Source: Sinomonas terrae (lineage in GTDB: Bacteria; Actinomycetota; Actinomycetes; Actinomycetales; Micrococcaceae). From it: a stretch of DNA of 64,000 bases. The DNA is taken from NCBI RefSeq assembly GCF_022539255.1, contig NZ_JAKZBV010000001.1, positions 248,001 to 312,000 on the forward strand, written 5' to 3'. Position numbers and translations under genes: made by a program. Below, one piece after another: positions 52,420-61,272 of the stretch (position 1 is the stretch's first letter; every line of letters starts with the position of its first letter). A model generated the notes under the pieces. The model searched no databases, was not told where the DNA came from, and saw only the letters and a list, made by a program, of their open reading frames with translations.

Positions 52420-52461
52420 TATCACTGTATGATAGAAGCTATCAGTAAATACAGTGTGATG
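52420..52461. promoter_or_regulatory. Shared operator, copy B
   Basis: Palindrome TATCACTGTATGATA (52420-52434), CTATCA (52439-52444), CAGTGTGATG (52452-52461), the same three elements as at 45788-45830. Distance to the start codon is about 50 bases here and about 41 there. Likely binding block of the same regulator. Confidence 0.8.
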
Positions 52462-52582
52462 CGGGGCACGCAGGGATGTCAAGGGGATGCGCCGTGAAGA
52501 GGGGGGTCGGGGCGGGACGCAGGTGGCTACGTCCCGCCCCGTGGGCCGACCAGGACCGGGACGCCCGTCAGGGCGGGCCGGA

Positions 52583-53629
52583 TCAGGAGTGCAGCTCCGC
52601 CGGGATTGCAGGCCGGGCGGTCGACGCCCGCGGAATCAGCGTGGGGGCGAGCACTCGGTGGGCCGCCCTGACAGGCCGGCCGTGGATGGAGTCCAGCAGC
52701 GCGTCGACGGCGGCGGAGGCGATGTCCGCGAATGGGACCCGGACGCTGGTGAGGGGGACCGGCAGGCGGGCTGCGAGGGGTATGTCGTTGTAGCCGACGA
52801 TGGAGAGGTCTTTCGGGATGCCCAGCCCGGCGCGCTGGATGACCGAGGTGAACCCGAAGGCGGTGTTGTCGTTGACGGCGAACACCGCTGTGGGCCGCTT
52901 CCCGGACGAGAGGAAGGCCTGCGCGGCGGCTTCGCCGCTCTCCATGCTGAAGGTGGACGGGTAGACGAGCTCCGGCGCCTCGGGGATGCCGGCCTCGCAG
53001 AGGGCCTGCCGGTAGCCCTCCCGCCGGGCCAGAGCAGTGGGGGCGTGGTCGGGACCGGCGACGATGGCGATCTCGCGGTGGCCGAGGTCGATCAGGTGGC
53101 GGGCGGCGAGGTAGCCGCCCAGGACGTCGTCCCCGACGACACTCGGGCTCTCCCCGTGGGCACGCAGCGCCAGCACATGCGGGATCCCGCGCTCTGCGAG
53201 CTCCGTGCACAGACCGCCGCCGGTGGTGGCGGTGGTGAGGATGAGCCCGTCGACCCGGGAGGCGAGCATGGCCAGGCCGTTCTCGCGCTCGAGGGCGGGG
53301 TCGTCGTAGGTGGTGGCGACGAGCGCGTGGTAGCCGCGAGCGGCGCTGGCCGCGGCGATCTCCTCGAAGAGCATCGCCATCACCGTGTCCGTGAGCCGGG
53401 AGACGAGCACCCCGATCGTGCTGGTCTGCTGGCGCCGCAGGTTCGCGGCCGTCGGGTTCGGCTCGTACCCGAGCGACTCGGCGACGGCGCGGATCCGCGC
53501 CGCGGATTCGCTGCGGTAGAACCGGTGCTCGCGGTTCATCGCCCGCGAGACGGTCGAGCGTGCGACGCCGGCGGCCTCCGCGACGTCCGCGATCGTCGGC
53601 CGTGCCCCGCTGGGCTCCCTGGTCTCCAT
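52583..53629 (-). CDS. LacI-family transcriptional regulator (DapA module)
   Basis: 348 residues; ATG at 53629 behind GGGAGGG. Helix-turn-helix PTIADVAEAAGVARSTVSRAMN and hinge EPNPTAANLRRQQTSTIGVLV. Effector domain with PTAVFAVNDNTAFGFTSVI and DLSIVGYNDIPLAARLPVPLTSVRVPF. Divergent from the DapA-family aldolase gene; a perfect 9-base inverted repeat lies between them and is its probable operator. Confidence 0.9.
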   Translation of the reverse strand: METREPSGARPTIADVAEAAGVARSTVSRAMNREHRFYRSESAARIRAVAESLGYEPNPTAANLRRQQTSTIGVLVSRLTDTVMAMLFEEIAAASAARGYHALVATTYDDPALERENGLAMLASRVDGLILTTATTGGGLCTELAERGIPHVLALRAHGESPSVVGDDVLGGYLAARHLIDLGHREIAIVAGPDHAPTALARREGYRQALCEAGIPEAPELVYPSTFSMESGEAAAQAFLSSGKRPTAVFAVNDNTAFGFTSVIQRAGLGIPKDLSIVGYNDIPLAARLPVPLTSVRVPFADIASAAVDALLDSIHGRPVRAAHRVLAPTLIPRASTARPAIPAELHS

Positions 53630-53707
53630 GCTTGCCCTCCCAGGCTCTGGAGCCGGCTCTACGGACGGACCCCTTGACGTGCTCCTGTGAACCAGCTTAC
53701 AGTCGAA

Positions 53708-53731
53708 GCAATCGATAAGGGAATCGATTGC
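53708..53731. promoter_or_regulatory. Perfect 9-base inverted repeat (LacI operator)
   Basis: GCAATCGAT (53708-53716), spacer of six, ATCGATTGC (53723-53731). It lies between the LacI and DapA-family genes, 45 bases before the aldolase start, and has the size of a LacI-family site. Confidence 0.82.
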
Positions 53732-53776
53732 ACAACCCGATCGAAAGCAAGCCTGCACGACCCGAAGGAGAACCCG

Positions 53777-54721
53777 ATGACCACGATCGATCTGCGCGGC
53801 CTGGTCCCCGCCCCCGTCACCCCGTTCACCCGCGACGGCGACGTCGACGTCGCCGCGATCCACCGCCTCGGCGGCTGGCTCGGGAGCGTCGAGGGCGTCA
53901 AGGGCCTCGTCGTCCTCGGCCACGCCGGGGAGGGCACGTTCCTGACCCAGGCCGAGCAGGCCCTGGTGATCTCCTCGTTCCGGGACGCCGTGGACGGGAA
54001 GCTGCCGATCATCGCCGGCATCACCGGCGAGGGCAACAAGGTCGCTGCAGAGGAGGCAGTGCGGGCGGTCGAGGCCGGCGCCTCCGCGGGCCTGGTCTAC
54101 CCCTCGCACGGCTGGCTGAGGTTCGGGTACCAGCAGGGCGCCCCGCAGTCCCGGTACCGGGAGATCCACCGGGCCAGCGGCCTGCCGCTGATCCTGTTCC
54201 AGTACCCGGACGCCACCAAGGCCACCTATGACCTGGACACCCAGCTCGAGATCGCCGGGCAGGAGGGCGTGTTCGCGACCAAGAACGGCGTGCGCAACAT
54301 GCGCCGCTGGGACACCGAGATCCCGGTCCTGCGCGCGGCGTTCCCGGAGTTGCAGATCCTGACCTGCCACGACGAGTACCTGCTGCACACCATGTTCGAC
54401 GTCGACGGCGCCCTCGTCGGCTACGGCGGACTCGCCCCCGAGCCGCTCGTCGAGCTCATCGCCGCAGGCAGGGCAAAGGACTACACCAGGGCCCGCGAGG
54501 TCCACGACCGGCTCCTGCCCGTGACGAAGAACGTCTACCACCGCGGCTCGCACATGGAGGGCACCGTCGCGCTCAAGGAAGGCCTCGTCGCCCGCGGCAT
54601 CCTCGAGCACGCCACCGTCCGCACCCCGCTCCTGCCGCTGGCCCCCGGCGCGCACGAGGAGATCGCCCTCGCCCTGGCCTCCGCTGGCCTCGGCCGCGTC
54701 GCCGTACCGGCCCGCGCCTGA
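53777..54721 (+). CDS. DapA-family aldolase/dehydratase
   Basis: 314 residues from the ATG at 53777 (GAAGGAG). The TIM-barrel family motifs are present: GEGTFLT (51-57, the glyoxylate-like loop), YPS (108-110), FQYPD with Tyr 143, and the Schiff-base Lys 169 in FATKNGVRN. The family includes dihydrodipicolinate synthase, N-acetylneuraminate lyase and keto-deoxy sugar-acid aldolases. Its LacI regulator and the MFS gene downstream point to a catabolic aldolase acting on an imported sugar acid, not to lysine synthesis. Confidence 0.87.
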   Translation: MTTIDLRGLVPAPVTPFTRDGDVDVAAIHRLGGWLGSVEGVKGLVVLGHAGEGTFLTQAEQALVISSFRDAVDGKLPIIAGITGEGNKVAAEEAVRAVEAGASAGLVYPSHGWLRFGYQQGAPQSRYREIHRASGLPLILFQYPDATKATYDLDTQLEIAGQEGVFATKNGVRNMRRWDTEIPVLRAAFPELQILTCHDEYLLHTMFDVDGALVGYGGLAPEPLVELIAAGRAKDYTRAREVHDRLLPVTKNVYHRGSHMEGTVALKEGLVARGILEHATVRTPLLPLAPGAHEEIALALASAGLGRVAVPARA

Positions 54722-54925
54722 GGCCAAGCCCGGCCGGGCCAGACCATGGCCTGGCCGGGGGAGCGCACGACGGCGGGCTCCCCGCCCGCCGTCGGACGCG
54801 CACCGCGTGCCATCCGGCACGCAGAGGGCTCCGCTTCACTGGCGGCGGCCCCGCAGGATTCAATGGAGCCGGGAGCGTCGGCGAGTGCGACGGCCGGCAG
54901 AGACCTCAACGACGAGGAAGTGCAC

Positions 54926-56242
54926 GTGACCCACATCATCAAGCCGCCCGCCAAGGCGGGCATGGCAGCCCTCTACTCGCGCCGCGAGGTCCGCCTGATC
55001 CTGGCCTTCGCCCTGCTCGGGACCCTCTTCGACGGCGCGGAGCTGAACCTCATCGGCTACCCGCTGGTCTACATCTCCGGCAGCCTGCACGTGGATACGA
55101 TCGCCCTGATCACCGTCACGACCGTCCAGGGCTTCGCCTCGATCCTGGGCGGCTTCGTCTTCGGCACCCTCGGGGACACCCTCGGCCGCCGCCGCACCTT
55201 CGCGATCTCAGTCCTGGCCTTCGGGCTCGCCGCGATCCTCGGCGGACTCTCCGTGAACTACGCGATGTTCATGGCCACCCGGCTCCTGGCCGGGATCGGC
55301 ATGGGCGGGCTCTTCGGCCTCTCGTTCTCGATGTTCACCGAATGCTGGAAGACCGGCCGCCGCGGCACCATGGGCGGGATCATCCAGGCCATGTACTTCG
55401 GCGGGGAGATCCTCACCGAGGGCATGATCTTCCTGTTCCTGACCCTCCTGGGCCACGACCTCGGTTGGCGCGCGGGCTACATCGCGATCGGTGCCGTCAG
55501 CACCGTCATCGGCGTCGCCTCCCTCAAGCTCCTGCCCGAGTCAAAGCAGTGGCTCTCCTACCAGCAGCACCTCAAGGAAGGCACCCTCCCGAAGGAGATC
55601 CGCAGGACCAAGGTCCCGGTCATCGACATCTTCAAGCCCCAGTTCGTCTTCGGCACGGTCCTGTTCATGGTCCTCTCCACCGCCATGTTCCTGACCACGA
55701 ACTCCGTCGGGGCCTACCTCTCGACCTACCTGCTCAAGGTCCAGAAGCTCTCCCTCAACACCGTCAGCCTCATCGTCCTGCTCGGCTACATCGCCACGAT
55801 CATCGCCTACACCCTCACCGGGATCGTCTCCGACGCCCTCCGGCGCAAGTACGCCTTCACCCTCGCCTGCGTCCTCGGCACCGTCGGGTTCGTCTGGTTC
55901 CTGGCCCTCCTGGCCACCCATTCAGCGCACATCGGGGCCGACTTCTGGGCCTGGCCCACGTTCTGGGCGCTCATGCTCTGCGCCGGCGCCGCCGGGGGCT
56001 TCGGGGTCCTGGGCGTGTGGATGTCCGAATACTTCCCCACCCGCATCCGCTCCACCGGCTCCAGCGCCAGCTACTACGTCGGCCGCGGCCTCGGCGCCGG
56101 AGTCTTCCCCCTCTTCGCCCTCGCTATCGCCGGAACCGTCCCGTTCGCCCTCGCCCTGGGCATCATCGGCCCCGCCGCCGGCCTCCTCTTCTCCCTCATC
56201 GCCCCCGACCGCACCGGACGCACCATCGCCGACCTCGAATAA
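54926..56242 (+). CDS. MFS transporter of the sugar/sialate-porter type
   Basis: 438 residues from the GTG at 54926 (GAGGAAG site 5 bases before). Twelve helices; FDGAELNLIGYPLVYIS, GFVFGTLGDTLGRRRTF (motif A) and ATRLLAGIGMGGLFGLSFSMFTECW. Downstream of the DapA-family gene and probably induced with it; the substrate is likely the same sugar acid. A perfect hairpin follows its stop. Confidence 0.87.
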   Translation: MTHIIKPPAKAGMAALYSRREVRLILAFALLGTLFDGAELNLIGYPLVYISGSLHVDTIALITVTTVQGFASILGGFVFGTLGDTLGRRRTFAISVLAFGLAAILGGLSVNYAMFMATRLLAGIGMGGLFGLSFSMFTECWKTGRRGTMGGIIQAMYFGGEILTEGMIFLFLTLLGHDLGWRAGYIAIGAVSTVIGVASLKLLPESKQWLSYQQHLKEGTLPKEIRRTKVPVIDIFKPQFVFGTVLFMVLSTAMFLTTNSVGAYLSTYLLKVQKLSLNTVSLIVLLGYIATIIAYTLTGIVSDALRRKYAFTLACVLGTVGFVWFLALLATHSAHIGADFWAWPTFWALMLCAGAAGGFGVLGVWMSEYFPTRIRSTGSSASYYVGRGLGAGVFPLFALAIAGTVPFALALGIIGPAAGLLFSLIAPDRTGRTIADLE

Positions 56243-56261
56243 CCGAAGGCACCGAAAACCA

Positions 56262-56302
56262 ACGGGCCCGGGCTGCGCACTCAATGCGCAGCCCGGGCCC
56301 GT
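56262..56302. terminator. 18-bp perfect hairpin
   Basis: Eighteen bases (56262-56279) pair perfectly with 56285-56302 around a five-base loop. It lies between the convergent MFS and binding-protein genes, with no T-tract. The strong GC stem suits a bidirectional terminator. Confidence 0.85.
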
Positions 56303-56391
56303 GGTGTTGGCGACGGGATCCCCGCTGCCGGGGGCCCGGTCCGGCTCCGCCCCGGCCTCCAAGGCTGCCGGCCCAGACGGAGCGTGAGCCG

Positions 56392-57708
56392 TCATTTCAT
56401 CGTGGAGACAAGTGTTGACTGCAGGGTGGTGAGGGCCTCGGTCGGGGTGGCCTTGAGGGAGAGCAGGCTTTGGGCGAAGGTGGTCATCGCCGGGGTGCTG
56501 TCCACGGTCGAGATGTTCGCGAAGAGGGCGCTTCCTCCGGGGGCCGCCCAGGTCTTGCAGATGGGCTGCCAGACCTGGACCATCTTCACAGCATTGGAGT
56601 CGGACTTGAACTCCGGGGTCGAGGCGATCGATTTGAGAACGGGGAGCCCGGGCCCGGTCTTCTGGGTCCACAGCGGGCTCATGTTCTTGTAGTAGTAGGT
56701 CAGGAAGGCTTCGGAGCCGGCCTGGCTGGGCGTGTTCTTGTACATCATGATGTTGTTCGGGAAGTAGAGGGCGCCCTTCGTGCCCCTGGCGCTGACCAGC
56801 GGGTCCCCGACGAGCATGTCGCCGGCGACGCTTCCCCCGAGCTGCTGCGCCAGGCCCGGCGCCTCGAAGCCCATGGCGAACTTGCCGGCCTTCCATTGGC
56901 TCTGAGCATTGGTCGTCGAGTAGCCGATGCTGCCGGGATCCATGTAGCCCTTGCGCACCATCTCCACGATGTACTCGAGGGCCTGGACGTTCTCGGGGGT
57001 GACGCAGTTGGGCTTCTGGTTCTCGTCGAAGATCCCGCCGCCGTTGTTGATCATCAGCCCGACGATCACCTGGAACCCGTTGCCCTGGGCGCCGGCGGCG
57101 ATCCCGAATCCGAACATCCCGGCCTTCTTCAGCGCCTCGCAGACGTCGAGGTGGGACTGCCAGTCCGTCGGAGGTTCCGCCCCGGCCTTCTCGAGCAGCG
57201 ACTTCCGGTACCACAGGGCGCGCATGTCGAGGTTGTAGGGCACCGCCACATGGCCCTGGGAGGTCTTCATCGTGTCGATGAGGCCGGGGAGGAAGTCGTC
57301 GTAGAGGCCGTTGGCCTTCCAGGACTCCAGCAGGCTGTCGGCTGGGGCGATCTGGTTCTGCTGCGCGAACTGGAACGCCTGCGTCCCGCTGCCGCTGCTG
57401 ACGGCTGGCCCGGTGTTGGAGGCGACGGCCGAAGCGAAGGTGGTGGTGAAGTTAGCCCACTGCACCTCCTGGTAGGCGGCCGGCGGCAGGCCCTTGGCGG
57501 GGGAGTACTTCTGCGTGATCTGCCGGTCGAGCTGGGAGAACTCGGTGTTGCCCCACGGCATGTTCCAGAATTTGATCTCACCGGACGCCCCTCCCGTCCC
57601 CCCGCCTGAGGGGCCGCACCCCGTCAGGGCGGCAAGGGCCGCGATCCCTCCTGCGCCCGCGAGCAGCCCACGCCGGGAGATCGTCCTTCCGCTGTCGAGA
57701 CCGGCCAT
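56392..57708 (-). CDS. Extracellular sugar-binding lipoprotein, orphan
   Basis: 438 residues; ATG at 57708 after GGAGGAAG. Tat-type signal (SRRGLLA, 11-17) with lipobox LTGC, Cys 31, so a folded lipoprotein. Family-1 binding-protein features: EIKFWNMPWGNTEFSQLDRQ, VPYNLDMRALWYRKSLLEKAG and GKFAMGFEAPGLAQQLGG. It should capture a sugar or oligosaccharide for an ABC permease. No permease or ATPase gene lies next to it; they would have to be elsewhere or shared. Divergent from a LacI gene. Confidence 0.88.
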   Translation of the reverse strand: MAGLDSGRTISRRGLLAGAGGIAALAALTGCGPSGGGTGGASGEIKFWNMPWGNTEFSQLDRQITQKYSPAKGLPPAAYQEVQWANFTTTFASAVASNTGPAVSSGSGTQAFQFAQQNQIAPADSLLESWKANGLYDDFLPGLIDTMKTSQGHVAVPYNLDMRALWYRKSLLEKAGAEPPTDWQSHLDVCEALKKAGMFGFGIAAGAQGNGFQVIVGLMINNGGGIFDENQKPNCVTPENVQALEYIVEMVRKGYMDPGSIGYSTTNAQSQWKAGKFAMGFEAPGLAQQLGGSVAGDMLVGDPLVSARGTKGALYFPNNIMMYKNTPSQAGSEAFLTYYYKNMSPLWTQKTGPGLPVLKSIASTPEFKSDSNAVKMVQVWQPICKTWAAPGGSALFANISTVDSTPAMTTFAQSLLSLKATPTEALTTLQSTLVSTMK

Positions 57709-57790
57709 CGTCTTCCTCCATCCCCGGCCTCCGCCGGTGTCCGTCGTCCGGCGGCAGGGAGCCGCCCCAGGAGGAGCATCGCCTAAGAAT

Positions 57791-57883
57791 TTGCGCAAAA
57801 TCGAGGCGACGTTCCTCCGCTTTGCAGATCCTGACAGGCAATACAGAGCGGCCGCAAGGCGTTTGGGGGAACGAAAAATTTCG
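57791..57883. promoter_or_regulatory. Two palindromes between binding-protein and LacI genes
   Basis: TTTGCGCAAA (57791-57800), perfect 10-base palindrome; and CGAAA-AA-TTTCG (57872-57883), 29 bases before the LacI start. Both are A/T-flanked and GCG-centred, typical for LacI-family operators, and would let the adjacent regulator control both directions. Confidence 0.65.
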
Positions 57884-57911
57884 CAATCAGAACCTGTTGT
57901 AAGCTCGCCTC

Positions 57912-58997
57912 ATGCCTCCCGCCGAGCTCCAGCGCAACAAGCAGCCGACCCTCTCGGACGTCGCTGTCGTCGCGGGCACGAGCGTGCCGACGGTCTCGAA
58001 AGTGCTCAGGGGCGGGACGGACGTCTCTCCTGCCACCCGCGAGCGGGTCATGGATGCCGTCCGCGAGGTCGGGTATGCCAGGTCAGGGCCCCGGCCCAGT
58101 GCCAGGCCGTCGGCGCCCGAGGCTCCGCCCCTGATCCACCTGGTGGTGAACCACGTCGATGGGAGCTGGGCCAACCGCGTCCTGGTCGGCGTCGAGCAGG
58201 CAGCGACGGCAGCGAACGTCGACGTTGTCATCGCCATCGCCCGAGGAGACGGCGAATGGGTCTCCCGGCTCCTGCGCCGCCCGTCGCAGGGGGCCGTCGT
58301 CGTTCTCGTCGATCCCACAAGCGTCCAGCTCGCCGTGCTCTCCGCCGCCCGGATCCCGGTCGTGCTCGTCACGCCGATGAGCCGGCCGGCCGCGGCCGTG
58401 CCGAGTGTGGGGGTGACCAACTGGGAAGGCGGCCGTTCGGCCGCCGAGCACCTGCTTGCGCTCGGCCACCGCCGCTTAGGCGTGGTGGGCGGGGGACGGG
58501 ACCACCTCTACAGCACCGCCCGCATCGACGGATTCCGCTCCGCGCTGCGCGATGCCGGCGTCGAGGAATGCGAGGTTGCATACGCCGACTGGAGCAGGGA
58601 ACAGGCCGCCCGGCAGGCGGCCGCGATGTTCGCAGCCGAGGCCCCGCCGACCGCGGTCTTCGCCTGCTCCGACGTCATGGCCCTCGGCGTCATCGACGCC
58701 GCCGCCGAGGCTGGCCTCCGCATCCCGGCCGACCTGAGCGTCGTCGGGTTCGACGACGTCCCGGAGGCGGAATGGGCCAGCCCGCCGCTCACCACGGTCC
58801 GCCAGCCCATCGCTGAGATGGGCGCGGAAGCCGTCGGACTGCTGCTGCGCTCGCAGACGTGGCAGGGACCCCGATCGCGATCGGACCCGCCGCGCGTCGA
58901 CCTCTCCACCAGCCTCGTTGTCAGGCGATCCACAGCAGCGGCCCCGGAACCACCCGGGCCAACCCCGCGCGCGACCAGATTCCCACCGAGGGATTGA
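57912..58997 (+). CDS. LacI-family transcriptional regulator (orphan binding protein)
   Basis: 361 residues; ATG at 57912. Helix-turn-helix PTLSDVAVVAGTSVPTVSKVLRGG; the effector domain ends in DLSVVGFDDVPEAEWASPPL and TTVRQPIAEMG. The C-terminal 40 residues are proline- and arginine-rich and may be disordered. Divergent from the orphan sugar-binding protein with two palindromes between, so it probably responds to the same sugar. Confidence 0.88.
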   Translation: MPPAELQRNKQPTLSDVAVVAGTSVPTVSKVLRGGTDVSPATRERVMDAVREVGYARSGPRPSARPSAPEAPPLIHLVVNHVDGSWANRVLVGVEQAATAANVDVVIAIARGDGEWVSRLLRRPSQGAVVVLVDPTSVQLAVLSAARIPVVLVTPMSRPAAAVPSVGVTNWEGGRSAAEHLLALGHRRLGVVGGGRDHLYSTARIDGFRSALRDAGVEECEVAYADWSREQAARQAAAMFAAEAPPTAVFACSDVMALGVIDAAAEAGLRIPADLSVVGFDDVPEAEWASPPLTTVRQPIAEMGAEAVGLLLRSQTWQGPRSRSDPPRVDLSTSLVVRRSTAAAPEPPGPTPRATRFPPRD

Positions 58998-59215
58998 AGC
59001 CCGCGGGAAACTGGGCTGCCGAGCGCCGTCCTCAGGCGTTCAGATCCCCAGGCTGCCAAGGCCCAGGGACGACGCCGGGGGGCAGCGCCGCGTTCTATGT
59101 CAAGGACGGCCGTTCTTGGGCGAACCGAGGCCCACTTGCAGTTGATCGCGACCCCGCGAGCCCGTCTACCTGACGCGCCGTGACCACGTGGCTGCGTGTT
59201 GACAGCCAAGGCGTC

Positions 59216-60439
59216 TTAGTCCAGTAGGCGATTCCGGCTTGCCAGCGTGGCGAAGACGGCCATGGCCGCCATCGTCGTCGCTGTGAGGGCGAGTGGGATG
59301 CTCCATCCTCCGGTGAGGTCGTGCAGCCAGCCGAACACGATCGGCCCGGCTGCGGCCAGAAGGTATCCGACTGACTGGGCCATGCCGGACAGCGCGGCGG
59401 CTTGGCTATGGGTGCGGGTGCGCAGGCTGAACAACGACAGGGCCAGGACGATGGTAGAGCCACAGCCCAGTCCCCCGGTCACGGTCCATAGCAGGGCCAT
59501 CTGTGGGACAAGCAGCAACCCGACGTAGGTGAGGAAGCACAGCAGCCCTCCGGTCAGGCCGATCAGTCGTTGGTCTGTGAAGCGGTGCGCGAGAGTTGCG
59601 GTGCCCAGATTCCCCAGGACCGAGACGATCTGGAACAGGAACAGGTACCAGCCAGCCGTTCCCGCGGAGATTCCCCGGTCGTGCAGAATGCTCGGCAGCC
59701 AGGCGACAAAGATGAAGAAGGGAACGGACTGCAGTCCCATGAAGATCGTGACCTGCCACCCCAGAGCCGAAGTCCAGGGGGAGGCAGGTGGCGCAGGGCT
59801 GGTGCCGGTAGCGGCCCGGGCCTCTGGCCCGGGCCCGGCGCGGAAACGGGTATGCGGCAGTGGCACGGCCATCGCGATCAGCGCAATCCCGGCCCAAACG
59901 CCCAAGGCGAGGCGCCAGCTCAACGGCGAGGCGTCGGCGATGGGCACGACAACTCCCGCCGCCAGTGCCGCGACCGACGACTGAAACGCTGAGTACACCC
60001 CGGTCACCTGGGCCACGCGATGCGGGAAGTCGCGTTTCACCAGCGACGGAAGCAGCACGTTGATGATCGCGATCCCGATTCCGAGCGAGCCGGTGCCGGC
60101 CCAGACGCCGGCCTCCCCCAGGACGGATCGGGCCACGATCCCCAAGGCGATCAACAGCAGGGCCAGCCGCAGGGCGCGGTCAAGGCCGAGCTTGCGGGCC
60201 AACGACGGCGCCACCGGGGAGAAAGCCGCGAACGCCAACAGCGGCAGGCTGGTCAGGAGGCCGGCCGCAGCCCCGCTCAGTCCCAAGTCCTGGCGCATCA
60301 GCCCCAGCACAGGTCCGACGGCGGTGAAGGACGCCCGCAGGTTTGCCGCGATAAGCAGCACCCCGACCAAGGCCAGCCCGAAACGGGGAAGACGACCGGT
60401 GGTTGAAGCTGCTGCTGCCGTCGTCGACCGCCCGCTCAC
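59216..60439 (-). CDS. MFS transporter, CynX/NimT type
   Basis: 407 residues; the GTG at 60439 overlaps the GntR-gene stop (GTGA). Twelve helices: LALVGVLLIAANLRASFTAVGPVLG in helix 1, and GVYSAFQSSVAALAAGVVVPIAD. Relatives carry cyanate, 2-nitroimidazole or remain unassigned. Transcribed with the GntR regulator upstream, which suggests that the regulator senses a substrate of this transporter. Confidence 0.84.
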   Translation of the reverse strand: MSGRSTTAAAASTTGRLPRFGLALVGVLLIAANLRASFTAVGPVLGLMRQDLGLSGAAAGLLTSLPLLAFAAFSPVAPSLARKLGLDRALRLALLLIALGIVARSVLGEAGVWAGTGSLGIGIAIINVLLPSLVKRDFPHRVAQVTGVYSAFQSSVAALAAGVVVPIADASPLSWRLALGVWAGIALIAMAVPLPHTRFRAGPGPEARAATGTSPAPPASPWTSALGWQVTIFMGLQSVPFFIFVAWLPSILHDRGISAGTAGWYLFLFQIVSVLGNLGTATLAHRFTDQRLIGLTGGLLCFLTYVGLLLVPQMALLWTVTGGLGCGSTIVLALSLFSLRTRTHSQAAALSGMAQSVGYLLAAAGPIVFGWLHDLTGGWSIPLALTATTMAAMAVFATLASRNRLLD

Positions 60440-61173
60440 TTGCCCCCCGCCCGCTGCTCGTTGCCGACGACGGCTAGCGGGGAAGCGTCGGACGAGCGCG
60501 CGCTGAGCAGCCGTGCCTCTGCCACCAGTTCCCCGGCGATGGCATCCGCCGACTGGGCATCACCGGCTTCGATGGCCGTCACCAGAGCATAGTGCTTCTG
60601 ATCCAGCGAGGCACCCAACGCCGGGTCAGGGCTGATCCTCAGGTTGCCCGCAATGGCGTCGCGGATATGCGAGTGCAGTTCGGCCAGCAGGGCATTCCCG
60701 CCGGCGGCCACCACCATCGCATGGAAATCCAGATCGATCCGGAAGTATTCGAGTACGTCCCCGTCCCGCTGCGCGGCATCGCGGTCCGCCAAAGCCTGAC
60801 GCATCGCCGCATGCTGCTCTGGTGTCGCGTTCCGGGCCGCCAGCCTCGCACCACGCTGCTCGAGCAATGCCCTCACTTCGTAGGCATCCTGCGGATCCGC
60901 GCCGTCCAACCGGCGGTGCAGACAGACGCCGAGCTCACTGCTGGCGCGCACATAGGTACCGTCTCCGGGTCGGGCCTCCAGCAGCCCGGCATGAACCAGC
61001 GACCGCAGCGCTTCCCGGACGCTGTTCCGGCTGATAGCCAGGTCGCGGCTCAACTCGTGTTCCGACGGCACGCGGTGGCCCACAGGCCAACTGCCGTCGG
61101 CGATCAAGGCCCGGATCTGTCCCGCGACCTGCATGGGTAGCGGAACCGAACGGCTCGGGCTGACGAGCTGCAT
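60436..61173 (-). CDS. GntR/FadR-family transcriptional regulator
   Basis: 245 residues; ATG at 61173 after TAGGAGGAGAG. N-terminal winged helix (QVAGQIRALIADGSWPVGHR, then VPSEHELSRDLAISRNSVREALRSL) and an FCD domain with the metal-ligand pattern FRIDLDFHAMVVAAGGN and HSHIRDAI. FCD regulators bind small organic acids. A TTGCC-N5-GGCAA repeat (61214-61228) lies upstream and could be its operator or the terminator of the SDR gene. Confidence 0.88.
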   Translation of the reverse strand: MQLVSPSRSVPLPMQVAGQIRALIADGSWPVGHRVPSEHELSRDLAISRNSVREALRSLVHAGLLEARPGDGTYVRASSELGVCLHRRLDGADPQDAYEVRALLEQRGARLAARNATPEQHAAMRQALADRDAAQRDGDVLEYFRIDLDFHAMVVAAGGNALLAELHSHIRDAIAGNLRISPDPALGASLDQKHYALVTAIEAGDAQSADAIAGELVAEARLLSARSSDASPLAVVGNEQRAGGK

Positions 61174-61272
61174 CCCTCTCCTCCTAATGTCCTACATTTG
61201 GATATCAGGTCGTTTGCCCGGGAGGCAACCTCGTGAGTTGAATCGTGGTCAGTCCAATTGCCAGGTCTCGGA

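Noticed and set aside
52583..54820. Long leftward frame through the DapA-family gene
   Set aside because: The part from 53777 upward is antisense to a clear aldolase gene; LacI sequence starts at 53629.
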